This document shows, one piece after another, positions 1-11,918 of a stretch of 64,000 bases of DNA (position 1 is its first letter; every line of letters starts with the position of its first letter). Source of the DNA: a bacterium. Lineage in GTDB: Bacteria; Bacillota; Bacilli; Lactobacillales; Streptococcaceae. The notes beneath the pieces were generated by a model, which saw nothing but the letters and a program-made list of their open reading frames with translations, made no database searches and was not told the DNA's origin. Where the stretch lies: NCBI GenBank assembly GCA_905221085.1, contig CAJNBT010000004.1, forward strand, positions 1 to 64,000, given 5' to 3'. The translations under genes and the position numbers were made by a program.

Positions 1-77
1 TATCAAAAAAGAAAGGACAAAATTCGTCCTTTCTCGATCTTAGCTTTTCTTCAACCCACTACAGTTGACAAAGAGCC
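1..77 (+). mobile_element. Right end of an ISL3-family (IS1167-like) element, cut by the window edge
   Basis: The reverse complement of this stretch starts GGCTCTTTGTCAACTGTAGT and continues almost identically to the end of the complete element at 53697-55110. It holds the terminal inverted repeat (about 54-77) and the end of the transposase gene. The element is inverted relative to the complete copy: its transposase would run on the plus strand from outside the window. The outer 8-bp duplication cannot be tested because the other end is not visible. Confidence 0.9.
2..43 (+). CDS. ISL3-family transposase, last 13 codons (5' part outside window)
   Basis: The frame reads IKKERTKFVLSRS and then a TAG stop at 41-43. 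The complete transposase at 53731-54987 ends IKKERTNFVLSRA, so this is the C-terminus of a second copy with two substitutions. The stop lies 34 bp inside the element end, the same distance as in the complete copy. Whether this copy is intact cannot be judged. Confidence 0.85.
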   Translation: MKKERTKFVLSRS

Positions 78-105
78 GACTTTACCAGGTCTATCTTTTT
101 ACTTT

Positions 106-137
106 AAAAAAAGAACCTTGCAAAGCAAGATTCTTTT
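106..137 (-). terminator. Rho-independent terminator of tuf
   Basis: On the minus strand AAGAATCTTGC, a TTT loop and GCAAGGTTCTT form an 11-bp stem with one G-T pair, followed by a T-run. It lies about 45 bp after the tuf stop. Confidence 0.85.
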
Positions 138-180
138 AGTGTCTGACTTAAATAATTGTTCTTCTGGGAACTAAATCGAA

Positions 181-1377
<1,197 letters not shown>

Positions 1378-1448
1378 TTGAGTAAAAGCCTCCAATAAAA
1401 TATATTTTATAGATAGACAGTAGGCAATACAGTCTAACTTTCCTTACT

Positions 1449-1476
1449 ATTTTATCAAATTTCAGCTAAATTGCAA
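1449..1476 (-). promoter_or_regulatory. Probable tuf promoter
   Basis: Minus strand: -35 TTGCAA at 1471-1476, 16-bp spacer, -10 TAAAAT at 1449-1454. This would give a leader of about 65 nt before tuf. Assigned by motif only. Confidence 0.55.
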
Positions 1477-1552
1477 GTGTTTTACAAAGTTTTTGTGAAT
1501 TATTCTTAATCAACTAATCTAATCGGCACTTCTACCCCTATCACTATAAAAA

Positions 1553-1576
1553 GAAAAATCAGGGGTCTCCTGACTT
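1553..1576 (-). terminator. Terminator after the AI-2E-family permease
   Basis: Minus strand AAAGTCAGGAGACCCCTGATTTTT forms a short GC-rich stem (TCAGG/CCTGA) ending in T residues, directly after the stop codon at 1577-1579. Confidence 0.7.
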
Positions 1577-2686
1577 TTACTTGGTTAATTCTATTTCTCG
1601 TTCTTTCATTATTTTATGATTTTCATACAAACGAGATAAGAACTTAGAAATTTCTTTTAAGATAGAATAAGTTGGTACTGCGACAATCATACCAATAACA
1701 CCATAGATATTACTTGATAACAAAAGTAATACTAAAATCGTAATTGGATGAACCTTCATCACCCCACCTACGATTCGAGGGTAAAGGATGTTCCCATCCA
1801 CTTGTTGAATGATCAGCATGTAAACAACTGCAATCAGCATTCTATGAGGATCAGTAAAGACATTTGCGACAATCATTGGAATCAAACCAATACTTGGTCC
1901 TACATAAGGAATGAGATTGGCCAATCCTGAAAAGATGGCAAAAACCAAAGCGTATTTCAAACCGATTACGCTATATCCGATAAAGGCCAAACAACCAATA
2001 ATAATCGCATCAATTGCGACTCCACTAATATAGCGAGCAATGGTTGCATTCAAATTTTTTAAAAGGCCTGCAATATGTAGCTTATCTCTCTTTAAAACAG
2101 TGCGTTCCAGCATCGGTAAAAATTTGTGACCATCTAACAAAAAATAAACCAAAAACACAGGGGTCATAATAATAATCAAAACAGTACTAAAGAGAGCTGA
2201 TAGGACACTTCCAACACTATTGGTAACGCTATTTAGGATATTTTGTAAAATATCTACATAGGATAAATTTAACTGTTGAATAGTCGCTTGAATATCCAAA
2301 TTTTGAAAGGCTGGATAAGTAGATAAATCCACAATCAAATCTTGTAAACGACTATAGATAGTCTGGCTAGTCGTAATCAAGCTGGTCAACTGATTAACCA
2401 AAATCGGTAACAGATACACTACCCCAATGACAAGCCCCCAAACCAAGGCACACAAGGTTAGTAGAATACCAATGATACGATTAATTTTGAAATACTTTTG
2501 TAAAAAATTTACAATAGGATTGGTCAAATAATATAAAAAACCACCTAGAAGAAAAGGAATCATGATGGTGTTTGCGACGCTTACAAAAGGTGTAATAATC
2601 GCTCCCATCTCTCTCCATAAATAGAAGATGATTGTTAATAGTAAAATCTCACTGGTCCAAAAAAATAATTTATTCTTACGAAACAT
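1577..2686 (-). CDS. AI-2E family transporter (YdbI/PerM-like membrane protein)
   Basis: This is a 369-aa polytopic membrane protein of the AI-2E/PerM family. The sequence shows two N-terminal membrane segments (about 10-60), a third near 67-90, a long extracytoplasmic stretch (about 95-150), and a C-terminal block of hydrophobic segments containing the family-like stretch LIPYVGPSIGLIP. Members are described as putative autoinducer-2 exporters or Na+/H+ antiporters; the substrate here is unknown. The start ATG at 2684-2686 follows GGAGG by about 6 nt. It is transcribed alone and ends in a terminator at 1553-1576. It is divergent from dacA. Confidence 0.85.
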   Translation of the reverse strand: MFRKNKLFFWTSEILLLTIIFYLWREMGAIITPFVSVANTIMIPFLLGGFLYYLTNPIVNFLQKYFKINRIIGILLTLCALVWGLVIGVVYLLPILVNQLTSLITTSQTIYSRLQDLIVDLSTYPAFQNLDIQATIQQLNLSYVDILQNILNSVTNSVGSVLSALFSTVLIIIMTPVFLVYFLLDGHKFLPMLERTVLKRDKLHIAGLLKNLNATIARYISGVAIDAIIIGCLAFIGYSVIGLKYALVFAIFSGLANLIPYVGPSIGLIPMIVANVFTDPHRMLIAVVYMLIIQQVDGNILYPRIVGGVMKVHPITILVLLLLSSNIYGVIGMIVAVPTYSILKEISKFLSRLYENHKIMKEREIELTK

Positions 2687-2770
2687 GAGGTACCTCCATT
2701 CATCTATTTTACCATACTTTCAAAAAAGCTTCTTTCTTATATCATGAAACTGGGAATATTTTTTTCTTTA

Positions 2771-2779
2771 TGTTAGAAT
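2771..2779 (+). promoter_or_regulatory. Extended -10 promoter of dacA, leaderless configuration
   Basis: TGTTAGAAT (TG-N-TANAAT form) ends 9 bp before the dacA ATG at 2789. A start 6-8 nt downstream would fall at or just before the ATG. No Shine-Dalgarno sequence lies between. No good -35 is seen. Confidence 0.55.
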
Positions 2780-2788
2780 AAACTTACT

Positions 2789-4030
2789 ATGAAAAAAATC
2801 ATTTTAACTCTACTAAGCTTATCCGTTATTGGCTCAGCATCTACTGTTGCTGCTCAAGATTTTAATATTGCTGCAAAACATGCAATTGCTGTTGAAGCAA
2901 ATACTGGTAAAATACTTTATGAAAAAGATGCAACTCAGCCAGTGGAAATCGCTTCAATCACAAAATTGATTACTGTTTACCTGGTCTATGAAGCCTTGGA
3001 AAACGGAAGTATTACACTATCCACTCCTGTAGATATTTCTGACTATCCTTACAAATTAACAACTAATTCTGAAGCCAGTAATGTTCCTATGGAGGCCCGT
3101 AATTATACTGTGGAAGAGTTGCTTGAAGCAACCCTGGTATCTAGTGCCAACAGCGCCGCTATTGCTCTAGCTGAGAAAATTGCTGGCTCAGAAAAAGATT
3201 TCGTCGATATGATGCGGGCAAAACTCTTGGAATGGGGAATTCAGGATGCCACTGTTGTCAATACGACAGGTCTTAACAATGAAACTCTAGGGGATAACAT
3301 TTACCCAGGTTCTAAAAAAGATGAGGAAAATAAGCTCAGTGCTTATGATGTTGCCATCGTTGCTCGCAACCTCATCAAAAAATACCCACAAGTCTTAGAA
3401 ATCACCAAAAAACCTTCTTCTACTTTTGCTGGGATGACAATCACTTCGACCAACTACATGTTAGAAGGTATGCCTGCTTACCGTGGTGGTTTTGATGGAC
3501 TGAAAACAGGAACAACAGACAAAGCTGGAGAGTCTTTTGTTGGAACTACTGTCGAAAAAGGAATGAGGGTTATCACCGTTGTTTTGAATGCAGATCATCA
3601 AGCCAATAATCCTTACGCTCGTTTCACAGCTACATCTTCACTAATGGATTATATCTCTTCTACATTCACACTTCGCAAAATCGTTCAGAAAGGTGATGCC
3701 TATCAAGATAGCAAAGTCCCTGTACAAGACGGAAAAGAAGATACAGTCACTGCTGTTGCCAAAGATGACATCTCGCTAATTGAACGTATTGGGAATCAAT
3801 CTTCCCAATCTGTTCAATTCACACCTGATTCTAAAGCAATCCCAGCACCACTTGAAGCTGGAACAGTGGTTGGACATTTGACTTATGAAGACAAGGACTT
3901 GATTGGTCAAGGTTACATTACCACTGAACGTCCTAGTTTCGAAATGCTAGCAGAAAAAAAAGTTGAAAAAGCCTTCTTCTTAAAAGTTTGGTGGAATCAG
4001 TTTATTCGCTTCATCAACGAAAAATTATAA
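2789..4030 (+). CDS. dacA: D-alanyl-D-alanine carboxypeptidase (PBP3, low-molecular-weight PBP)
   Basis: DacA removes the terminal D-Ala from peptidoglycan pentapeptides outside the membrane, limiting cross-linking and helping place septal synthesis. It is 413 aa. It has a signal peptide (about 1-22, cleavage near VAAQ), the SITK active-site motif (about 56-59), SAN (about 118-120) and KTG in GLKTGTT (about 239-241). A C-terminal beta-rich domain and an amphipathic tail (WWNQFIRFINEKL) act as membrane anchor. All penicillin-binding motifs are intact. There is no recognisable ribosome-binding site, and the -10 box lies 9 bp before the ATG. A strong hairpin terminator follows at 4033-4060. The gene converges on the suf operon. 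Confidence 0.97.
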   Translation: MKKIILTLLSLSVIGSASTVAAQDFNIAAKHAIAVEANTGKILYEKDATQPVEIASITKLITVYLVYEALENGSITLSTPVDISDYPYKLTTNSEASNVPMEARNYTVEELLEATLVSSANSAAIALAEKIAGSEKDFVDMMRAKLLEWGIQDATVVNTTGLNNETLGDNIYPGSKKDEENKLSAYDVAIVARNLIKKYPQVLEITKKPSSTFAGMTITSTNYMLEGMPAYRGGFDGLKTGTTDKAGESFVGTTVEKGMRVITVVLNADHQANNPYARFTATSSLMDYISSTFTLRKIVQKGDAYQDSKVPVQDGKEDTVTAVAKDDISLIERIGNQSSQSVQFTPDSKAIPAPLEAGTVVGHLTYEDKDLIGQGYITTERPSFEMLAEKKVEKAFFLKVWWNQFIRFINEKL

Positions 4031-4032
4031 AA

Positions 4033-4060
4033 AAATCGCGATTTAAACCGCGATTTTTTT
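4033..4060 (+). terminator. dacA terminator, possibly bidirectional
   Basis: AAATCGCG, an 8-nt loop and CGCGATTT followed by TTTT form an 8-bp perfect stem directly after dacA. It could also serve sufB, which converges from the right. A second small inverted repeat (GGGTAAA/TTTACCC, 4093-4119) overlaps the sufB stop. Confidence 0.85.
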
Positions 4061-4113
4061 GTTACAAGTTCATCTTCAAAGTTCTTGATTTTGGGTAAAT
4101 CTAAAAACAAATT

Positions 4114-5526
4114 TTACCCAACTGATCCTTCCATCTCATAGCTAATTAAGCGGTTAAGCTCAACTGCATATTCCATTGGAAGTTCTTTAGTGAAGGGTTC
4201 AACAAATCCCATGACAATCATCTCTGTTGCCTCAGATTCTGACAAACCACGGCTCATGAGGTAATAGAGTTGTTCTTCTGAAATCTTAGATACCTTGGCT
4301 TCGTGTTCCAAAGCCACTTGCGAGTTGTGTATTTCATTAAATGGAATAGTATCTGACGCTGACAAGTCATCCATAATAATGGTGTCACACTCGATGTGTG
4401 AGACAGATTTCTTAGAGTTTTTGTTAAAGGTTACTTGTCCACGATAATCCACCTTTCCGCCGCCTTTAGCGATGGATTTAGAAACGATAGACGAGCTTGT
4501 ATGTGGGGCGTTGTGGATCATCTTGGCACCTGTGTCTTGGTGTTGCCCAGCATTGGCAAAGGCGATAGAAAGCATGGTACCACGGGCCCCTTCTCCATCT
4601 AGGTAAACAGATGGGTATTTCATAGTCGTTTTGGCACCCAAGTTTCCATCAATCCACTCAACCGTTGCATCTTTCAAGGCTTTGGCACGTTTTGTTACCA
4701 AGTTATAAACGTTGTCAGACCAATTTTGGATGGTTGTATAACGCATATAAGCTCCATCCAAAGCAAAGATTTCTACAATGGCCGCGTGCAAGCTGTTACT
4801 TGAATATGTTGGCGCTGTACATCCTTCTACGTAGTGTACGCTTGCTCCCTCATCAACGATAATCAAGGTACGTTCGAACTGACCTGTATTTTCGTTGTTG
4901 ATACGGAAGTAAGTTTGAAGTGGAATATCCACTCTCACACCTTTTGGTACATAGATAAAGGTTCCACCTGACCATACTGCCGAATTAAGGGCTGCCAACT
5001 TATTATCAGTCGGCGGTACCAACTTAGCAAAGTATTGTTTAAACAAGTCTGGATATTCCTTGAGGGCAGAATCTGTATCTGTAAAGATAATCCCCAATTT
5101 CTGGAACTCTTCCTTCATGTTGTGGTAAACCACTTCTGACTCGTACTGGGCAGAGGCACCAGCTAGATAGGCACGTTCAGCTTCTGGAATACCGATACGT
5201 TCAAAGGTTTCTTTAATTTTTTCAGGAACATCATCCCAAGAACGAGCTGGTTTGTCAGATGGTTTTTGATAGTAAATCAAGTCATCAAAGTCAATCTCTG
5301 ACAAGTCCGCTCCCCAAGTTTGCATAGGCATTTTTTTGAAGGTTTCATAAGACTTCAAACGGAATTCTAACATCCACTCAGGTTCTCCCTTAGCAGCTGA
5401 TAATTCGCGAATGACATCTTCGTTCAATCCTTTTCCTGTCGATAAGACAGGCTCTACATCATCATGAAAACCAAATTTATATTCACCAAGGTCAATTGGT
5501 TTTGGTTCTACTCTTTCTTCAGCCAT
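4114..5526 (-). CDS. sufB: Fe-S cluster scaffold subunit SufB
   Basis: SufB is the scaffold on which the SUF machinery assembles Fe-S clusters, acting with SufC and SufD in the cytosol. It is 470 aa from MAEERVEPK, preceded by AAGGA. A 15-codon upstream extension has no support. Family features seen: the beta-helix core with [19 protein letters not shown] and YRGQV, and the C-terminal [14 protein letters not shown] block shared with SufD. It is the last gene of sufC-sufD-sufS-sufU-sufB, 57 bp after sufU. Confidence 0.97.
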   Translation of the reverse strand: MAEERVEPKPIDLGEYKFGFHDDVEPVLSTGKGLNEDVIRELSAAKGEPEWMLEFRLKSYETFKKMPMQTWGADLSEIDFDDLIYYQKPSDKPARSWDDVPEKIKETFERIGIPEAERAYLAGASAQYESEVVYHNMKEEFQKLGIIFTDTDSALKEYPDLFKQYFAKLVPPTDNKLAALNSAVWSGGTFIYVPKGVRVDIPLQTYFRINNENTGQFERTLIIVDEGASVHYVEGCTAPTYSSNSLHAAIVEIFALDGAYMRYTTIQNWSDNVYNLVTKRAKALKDATVEWIDGNLGAKTTMKYPSVYLDGEGARGTMLSIAFANAGQHQDTGAKMIHNAPHTSSSIVSKSIAKGGGKVDYRGQVTFNKNSKKSVSHIECDTIIMDDLSASDTIPFNEIHNSQVALEHEAKVSKISEEQLYYLMSRGLSESEATEMIVMGFVEPFTKELPMEYAVELNRLISYEMEGSVG

Positions 5527-5583
5527 AATATCCTTTCTTTCATTCTTCATTTCTACTGATTCGTAAGACAAAAGAAACTTGTC

Positions 5584-7240
<1,657 letters not shown>

Positions 7241-7247
7241 CTACCCC

Positions 7248-8510
7248 TTAGCGTTTTGACAATTTTTCTTCGATAGTTGCAATCATTTCATCACGAACTT
7301 CCTTGACTGGAATCTCAACGATAACGGATCCAAGGAAACCACGAACAACCAAGCGTTCTGCAGTTGCCTTATCCAAACCACGGCTCATGAGGTAGTACAT
7401 GTCTTCTGGATCTACCTGACCGATAGAAGCTGCGTGCCCTGCAGTTACGTCATTTTCATCAATCAAAAGAATTGGGTTAGCATCTGAACGAGCCTGGTCT
7501 GAAAGCATGAGAACACGACTTTCTTGTTGCGCATCTGCTCCTTTAGCACCCTTGATGATGTGGCCAATACCATTGAAAGTCAAAGTTGCTTTTTCAAGAA
7601 TAACCCCATGTTGCAGGATATTTCCGATTGAGTTGCAACCATAGTTAGTTACTCGGGTATCAATCCCTTGTACCTGACGGCCACTTGAAAGAGCTACTAC
7701 TTTAAGATCCGCATGGCTACTATTTCCAATCAAGTCGCTATCAAAGTCCGCAACGACGTTCCCTTCGTTCATGACACCGATAGCCCAGTCAATACTTGCA
7801 TCGTTGCCTAGTTTACCACGACGGCTAATGTAGGCAGTGACATTCTCACCAAGACGGTCAATAGCCGCAAACTTCACTTGAGCACCAGAACGTGCAATCA
7901 CTTCAACTGTGATATTTGCAGTTGCCTTAGCACTACCTCCACCACGTGACTCTAGACGTTCAAGATAGCTTATCTTACTGTTTTTACCAGCGATAATCAT
8001 AATATGCTTGTTAAACGGAACATCACTATCGCTGTCTTGATAGAAAATTCCTTCGATTGGTTCTTTAATCTCAACATTATCAGGAATGTAGAGAACAGCA
8101 CCACTGTTGAAATAAGCTGTATGGTAGGCTGCCAACTTGTCATCGTCATACTTGACAGATGACATGAAGAATTCTTCTACGAGTTCTGGAATTTCTTCTA
8201 AAGCTGAATGGAAGTCTGTAAAGACAACACCCTGTTCAGCCAACTCAACTGGAATTTGCTCAAAAACAGTTTGAGTTCCTACTTGGACCAACTTCAAGTG
8301 GTTATCTAGTGCAGTGAAATCTGGAACATTTGCTGATAGCTCACTTTCTGTAATCGTTCCATCACCCAGATTCCAACGGTGGAATTTGACACGCTCAATA
8401 ACTGGTAATTCCAAAGTCTCAATCTTGTCAAAAGCTTTTTGACGGAGATCAGCCAACCAGCTTGGTTCAGCGTGCATTTCTGAAAAAAGTTTAATATTTT
8501 CTTTAGTCAT
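7248..8510 (-). CDS. sufD: Fe-S cluster assembly protein SufD
   Basis: SufD is the paralogue of SufB and completes the SufBC2D scaffold complex. It is 420 aa. The N-terminal helical region carries a WLADLRQKAFDK-type segment, followed by the beta-helix. The C-terminal block [20 protein letters not shown] matches the SufB tail. Second gene of the operon, 27 bp after sufC. Confidence 0.96.
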   Translation of the reverse strand: MTKENIKLFSEMHAEPSWLADLRQKAFDKIETLELPVIERVKFHRWNLGDGTITESELSANVPDFTALDNHLKLVQVGTQTVFEQIPVELAEQGVVFTDFHSALEEIPELVEEFFMSSVKYDDDKLAAYHTAYFNSGAVLYIPDNVEIKEPIEGIFYQDSDSDVPFNKHIMIIAGKNSKISYLERLESRGGGSAKATANITVEVIARSGAQVKFAAIDRLGENVTAYISRRGKLGNDASIDWAIGVMNEGNVVADFDSDLIGNSSHADLKVVALSSGRQVQGIDTRVTNYGCNSIGNILQHGVILEKATLTFNGIGHIIKGAKGADAQQESRVLMLSDQARSDANPILLIDENDVTAGHAASIGQVDPEDMYYLMSRGLDKATAERLVVRGFLGSVIVEIPVKEVRDEMIATIEEKLSKR

Positions 8511-8537
8511 TTACTTCTCCTAAAAGATACGAGGGAA

Positions 8538-9308
8538 TTACAATTCTTCCTTATAGTCGTAGCCAAGTTCTTCAGCTAGTTTTGCGTATCCTTCACGTTC
8601 CAAACGCGCAGCCAATTCTGGACCACCAGAAAGGACAACACGACCTTCCATCATCACGTGTACCACATCAGGTGTGATGTAGTTCAAAAGACGTTGGTAG
8701 TGAGTGATAATCATAGCACCAAAACCTTCACCACGCATAGCATTGACACCTTTAGACACAACCTTAAGAGCGTCAATATCAAGACCAGAGTCAATCTCGT
8801 CCAAAAGGGCAAATGTTGGTTCCAACATCAAGAGTTGAAGAATTTCATTACGTTTTTTCTCACCACCAGAGAAGCCTTCGTTGAGGTAACGCTCTGCCAT
8901 TTCTTCTTTCATATTAAGTAATTCCATTTTTTCATCTAGCTTAGTGATGAACTCACGAACTGAAATCTTTTCATCATCTTCTTTACCAGCATTCATGGCT
9001 GCACGAAGAAACTCAGCGTTAGTAATACCAGGAATTTCTGATGGGTATTGCATTGCAAGGAAAAGTCCCATACGCGCACGCTCGTCAACTTCCAATTCAA
9101 GGATGTTTACGCCGTCAAACAAGACTTCACCTTTGGTAACTTCATAGTTTGGATTTCCCATGATAGCGGCAGAAAGAGTCGATTTACCAGTACCATTTGG
9201 CCCCATGATAGCGGCGATTTCGCCTGTTTTCAGGGTCAGGTTAACCCCTTTTAAAATTTCTTTTCCTTCAATCTCAACGTGAAGATCTTTGATCTCTAAT
9301 ACTGACAT
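8538..9308 (-). CDS. sufC: Fe-S assembly ATPase SufC
   Basis: SufC is the ABC-type ATPase that drives conformational change of the SufBD scaffold; it is not a membrane transporter. It is 256 aa from MSVLEIKDLH. A 36-codon upstream reading runs through the promoter region and is rejected. Walker A GPNGTGKST (about 36-44), signature FSGGEKKR (about 148-155) and Walker B with LLDEIDSGLD (about 168-177) are intact. First gene of the suf operon. Confidence 0.97.
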   Translation of the reverse strand: MSVLEIKDLHVEIEGKEILKGVNLTLKTGEIAAIMGPNGTGKSTLSAAIMGNPNYEVTKGEVLFDGVNILELEVDERARMGLFLAMQYPSEIPGITNAEFLRAAMNAGKEDDEKISVREFITKLDEKMELLNMKEEMAERYLNEGFSGGEKKRNEILQLLMLEPTFALLDEIDSGLDIDALKVVSKGVNAMRGEGFGAMIITHYQRLLNYITPDVVHVMMEGRVVLSGGPELAARLEREGYAKLAEELGYDYKEEL

Positions 9309-9406
9309 GATAGTTCCTTTCTTTTTCAAGGCCTTTACAGTACTTACTAGAAACATACTTAATTTCCCTAGAAAATACGGTAAAAGGTCAATAAATATAC
9401 TTTTAT

Positions 9407-9415
9407 AGTATAACA
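9407..9415 (-). promoter_or_regulatory. Extended -10 promoter of the suf operon
   Basis: Minus strand TGTTATACT, a full TG-N-TATACT extended -10. The predicted transcript starts near 9400 and gives a leader of about 92 nt before sufC. No convincing -35 is seen. Confidence 0.6.
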
Positions 9416-9436
9416 AAAAAAAGCCTAAAAGGCTTT
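9414..9436 (-). terminator. Terminator of the dnaX / DUF3272 transcript
   Basis: Minus strand AAGCC-TTTTA-GGCTT followed by seven T residues, 22 bp after the 64-aa ORF. It abuts the suf promoter. Confidence 0.8.
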
Positions 9437-9458
9437 GATTTTGTCTAGAAGCTGAGGA

Positions 9459-9653
9459 CTAGTCTTTTCCTTTCAAATGCTGGTCAATGACATCTACAAT
9501 CTTGCCCATCAAATAACTAACTCGAAAATTTCTAAAGAGCAAAATAGCCCAAAAGGCTGCCATAATATAACGACCAGTCATCCAAGCTTCATTGAAAAAA
9601 TAGGTCTCAGCAGCTGTAAACAGCGCGATGATAATAAATTGTTGTCTATTCAT
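9459..9653 (-). CDS. Small membrane protein, DUF3272 family
   Basis: This 64-aa protein has two hydrophobic segments (about 5-20 and 27-45) and a basic/charged C-terminus (DQHLKGKD). It resembles the streptococcal DUF3272 family, recognised by overall pattern and by its position after dnaX. Function is unknown. It starts 27 bp after the dnaX stop, and a terminator follows, so it is probably the last gene of the dnaX transcript. Confidence 0.75.
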   Translation of the reverse strand: MNRQQFIIIALFTAAETYFFNEAWMTGRYIMAAFWAILLFRNFRVSYLMGKIVDVIDQHLKGKD

Positions 9654-9680
9654 AAACTTATTGTATCATGAAATCTTTCT

Positions 9681-11336
9681 TTAGTCTTCCTCTACCTTCA
9701 CTTTATCAGCCAAAAATTCAAATCCTTCTGGAATCAGACTTTCTTCTGCTTCTTTTTCAGTTTGAGAAGATTTGGCTTTGGCTGAAAAGGCTGCACGAAC
9801 TTCTTTCCATTCCTCCATGGAAATGGCTAAAATCTCAGGTGAAAAACCTGCTGCCTGACTGAGGATGTTGCCAAACATGGTGTTAAGATTGTCTCGTTTC
9901 ATGGTTTGACCAGCATTGAAGTTAGACTCAAAAGCAAGAATAGCGTGGTGTTCATTGGCCGCAACCGGTTGAGATCCAACTAACAGAGCCTTATCAGGGC
10001 CACCTAGACTTTCAATCACCTCTCCCCAGGCATTCTGCAAACGAATCAGGTTTTGACGTGCTAAATCAGGATTTTCGACGGCCTCTTGTAGGATAGATTG
10101 AACTTTATTGCGATCTACACGATAGACTGTCTTGCCTGTTGCTGGGCGGGTAGGTACTGGACTTGTTGGCTTGGATACTGTTCCCACATTTGTAAGTTCT
10201 TGCTTAAGACGCGCAACTTCCTGTCTCAGTGCAGCAATTTCATGTCCAACCGCCCCTGAAAGAGCTGGTTCAGGCTTAACCTCCGCCAAACGAATAGTCA
10301 TCATCTCAGCATAAATCTTGGGTTGCAAACTAGACTTAATATCTGCTAAACTAACTGTCGCCAAACGAATCATTTCAAACAAATTTTCTTGATGAATTGC
10401 CAAATTCTCCACAAAGACTGGACTATGATGAGTGTTTTCTCCCCCTGTTTGAACAATTAACAAATCTCTTAAATAGTGCAAAAGGTCGGTCACAAAACGA
10501 GTCATGCTCTTACCATTCTCAAAGAGAAGATTTAAGCAAGCTAAGGCTTTGGGAACATCCTGTTGAGATAAAGCAGCCACATAATCATCCAAGGCTGACA
10601 GACTAATAGTTCCTGTAATTTCTTCAGAGATGGCAGTCGTCAATTCATTTCCCTGCGTCAAACTCAGGGCTTGATCCAAAATAGACAAGGCATCCCGCAT
10701 TCCACCTTCAGCCCGTCTTGCTATAATTTCCACAGCCTCTGGTTCAGAACTGATATTTTCTTTTTCTAAAATATAGTGGATATGTTCCTTAATATCCTGT
10801 GTCTTAATCGATTTAAACTCAAAACGTTGCACACGGGATAAAATAGTGGCAGGAATCTTGTGCAATTCAGTAGTGGCCAAAATAAAGACCACATTCTGTG
10901 TTGGCTCTTCCAGCGTCTTTAGGAGGGCATTAAAAGCCCCTGTAGACAGCATGTGAACCTCGTCTATGATATAGACCTTATAACGGGCAAGACTAGGGGC
11001 ATAAGTAGATTTATCACGAATTTCACGGATTTCATCTACCCCATTATTAGAAGCCGCATCCATTTCAATGACATCTTCTAAACTACCGTCCGTCACTGCT
11101 TGACAAATATAGCAGTTATTACAAGGTTCACCACCCACTTGATTGGGACAGTTCATAGCCTTGGCAAAAATCTTAGCTACACTGGTTTTTCCTGTTCCAC
11201 GTGGACCAGAAAAAAGATAGGCATGACTTATTTTCTCTTGTTCTACTGCTTGTTTAAGAGTCTTAGCCACAACTTCTTGCCCAACCAACTGGGAGAAGTT
11301 TTGACTTCTATATTTTCGATAAAGTGCTTGATACAT
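9681..11336 (-). CDS. dnaX: DNA polymerase III subunits gamma/tau
   Basis: DnaX is the clamp-loader ATPase subunit of the replicative polymerase. It is 551 aa from [10 protein letters not shown]. An 11-codon longer reading overlaps the preceding gene and is rejected. Walker A GPRGTGKTS (about 45-53), a four-Cys zinc module (CPNQ...CNNCYIC, about 64-79), DEVHMLS (Walker B, about 126-132) and the arginine finger in SRVQRFEF (about 169-176) are seen. The C-terminal tau-like region after about 360 is charged. The ATG overlaps the upstream GAF-gene stop as TAATG. Confidence 0.97.
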   Translation of the reverse strand: MYQALYRKYRSQNFSQLVGQEVVAKTLKQAVEQEKISHAYLFSGPRGTGKTSVAKIFAKAMNCPNQVGGEPCNNCYICQAVTDGSLEDVIEMDAASNNGVDEIREIRDKSTYAPSLARYKVYIIDEVHMLSTGAFNALLKTLEEPTQNVVFILATTELHKIPATILSRVQRFEFKSIKTQDIKEHIHYILEKENISSEPEAVEIIARRAEGGMRDALSILDQALSLTQGNELTTAISEEITGTISLSALDDYVAALSQQDVPKALACLNLLFENGKSMTRFVTDLLHYLRDLLIVQTGGENTHHSPVFVENLAIHQENLFEMIRLATVSLADIKSSLQPKIYAEMMTIRLAEVKPEPALSGAVGHEIAALRQEVARLKQELTNVGTVSKPTSPVPTRPATGKTVYRVDRNKVQSILQEAVENPDLARQNLIRLQNAWGEVIESLGGPDKALLVGSQPVAANEHHAILAFESNFNAGQTMKRDNLNTMFGNILSQAAGFSPEILAISMEEWKEVRAAFSAKAKSSQTEKEAEESLIPEGFEFLADKVKVEED

Positions 11337-11833
11337 TAGGCTTTCTCCCCAAACATTGTAAAGTCCCATTCTGTCTTTTCAAGCAAAATAGCGACAAATT
11401 GTTCCAAATAATCTCGATCCATAGCATCATAATCATCAATCTCTGAAGAATCCAGATCCAGAACTCCAAGCAATTGACCATTCTTTATCATCGGCACAAC
11501 AATTTCACTTTTAGCACTACTATCACAAGAAATATAGTTAGGATAGGTCGTCACATCTCCAACCAGAACAGTTTCCTGAAAGTGAGCTGCCTCACCACAA
11601 ACACCCTTGCCTAGCGCAATACGGATGCAGGAAACACCACCTTGGAAGGGACCTAAAATCAATTCCTCTCCATCGAACAAATAAAAGCCTGCAAATACGG
11701 TATTAGGAAAACGTGATTTTAAAAGAGCACTGGCGTTGGAAAGATTAGCCAAAACATTACTTTCACCTTCCAATAAAAAAGAGAGCTCTTCATTTAACAT
11801 TTGATAACGTGATTGTTTTTCTGATTCTAACAT
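11336..11833 (-). CDS. GAF-domain protein, probable free methionine-(R)-sulfoxide reductase
   Basis: This is a 165-aa single GAF-domain protein of the fRMsr (YebR/MsrC) type, which reduces free methionine-R-sulfoxide. The three family cysteines are present in [16 protein letters not shown] and [15 protein letters not shown], with the typical [19 protein letters not shown] region. Translation is probably coupled to dnaX, since stop and start overlap by 1 bp. Pairing of this gene with dnaX is usual in streptococci. The enzymatic role is inferred from the conserved cysteines. Confidence 0.85.
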   Translation of the reverse strand: MLESEKQSRYQMLNEELSFLLEGESNVLANLSNASALLKSRFPNTVFAGFYLFDGEELILGPFQGGVSCIRIALGKGVCGEAAHFQETVLVGDVTTYPNYISCDSSAKSEIVVPMIKNGQLLGVLDLDSSEIDDYDAMDRDYLEQFVAILLEKTEWDFTMFGEKA

Positions 11834-11871
11834 AGAACTATTATATCAAAAAAGGCTTACAGACAAAAGAA

Positions 11872-11901
11872 AAATCCCTTGTTTAGAAAACAAAGGATTT
11901 T
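11872..11901 (-). terminator. rpsA terminator
   Basis: Minus strand AAAATCCTTTGTTTTC paired with AAACAAGGGATTT and followed by a T-rich stretch, 18 bp after the rpsA stop. Confidence 0.85.
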
Positions 11902-11918
11902 GTGAATTTTCAATTTGA

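Noticed and set aside
9681..11336. Programmed frameshift producing a short gamma form of DnaX
   Set aside because: I saw no A-rich slippery heptamer with a following hairpin at the expected place.
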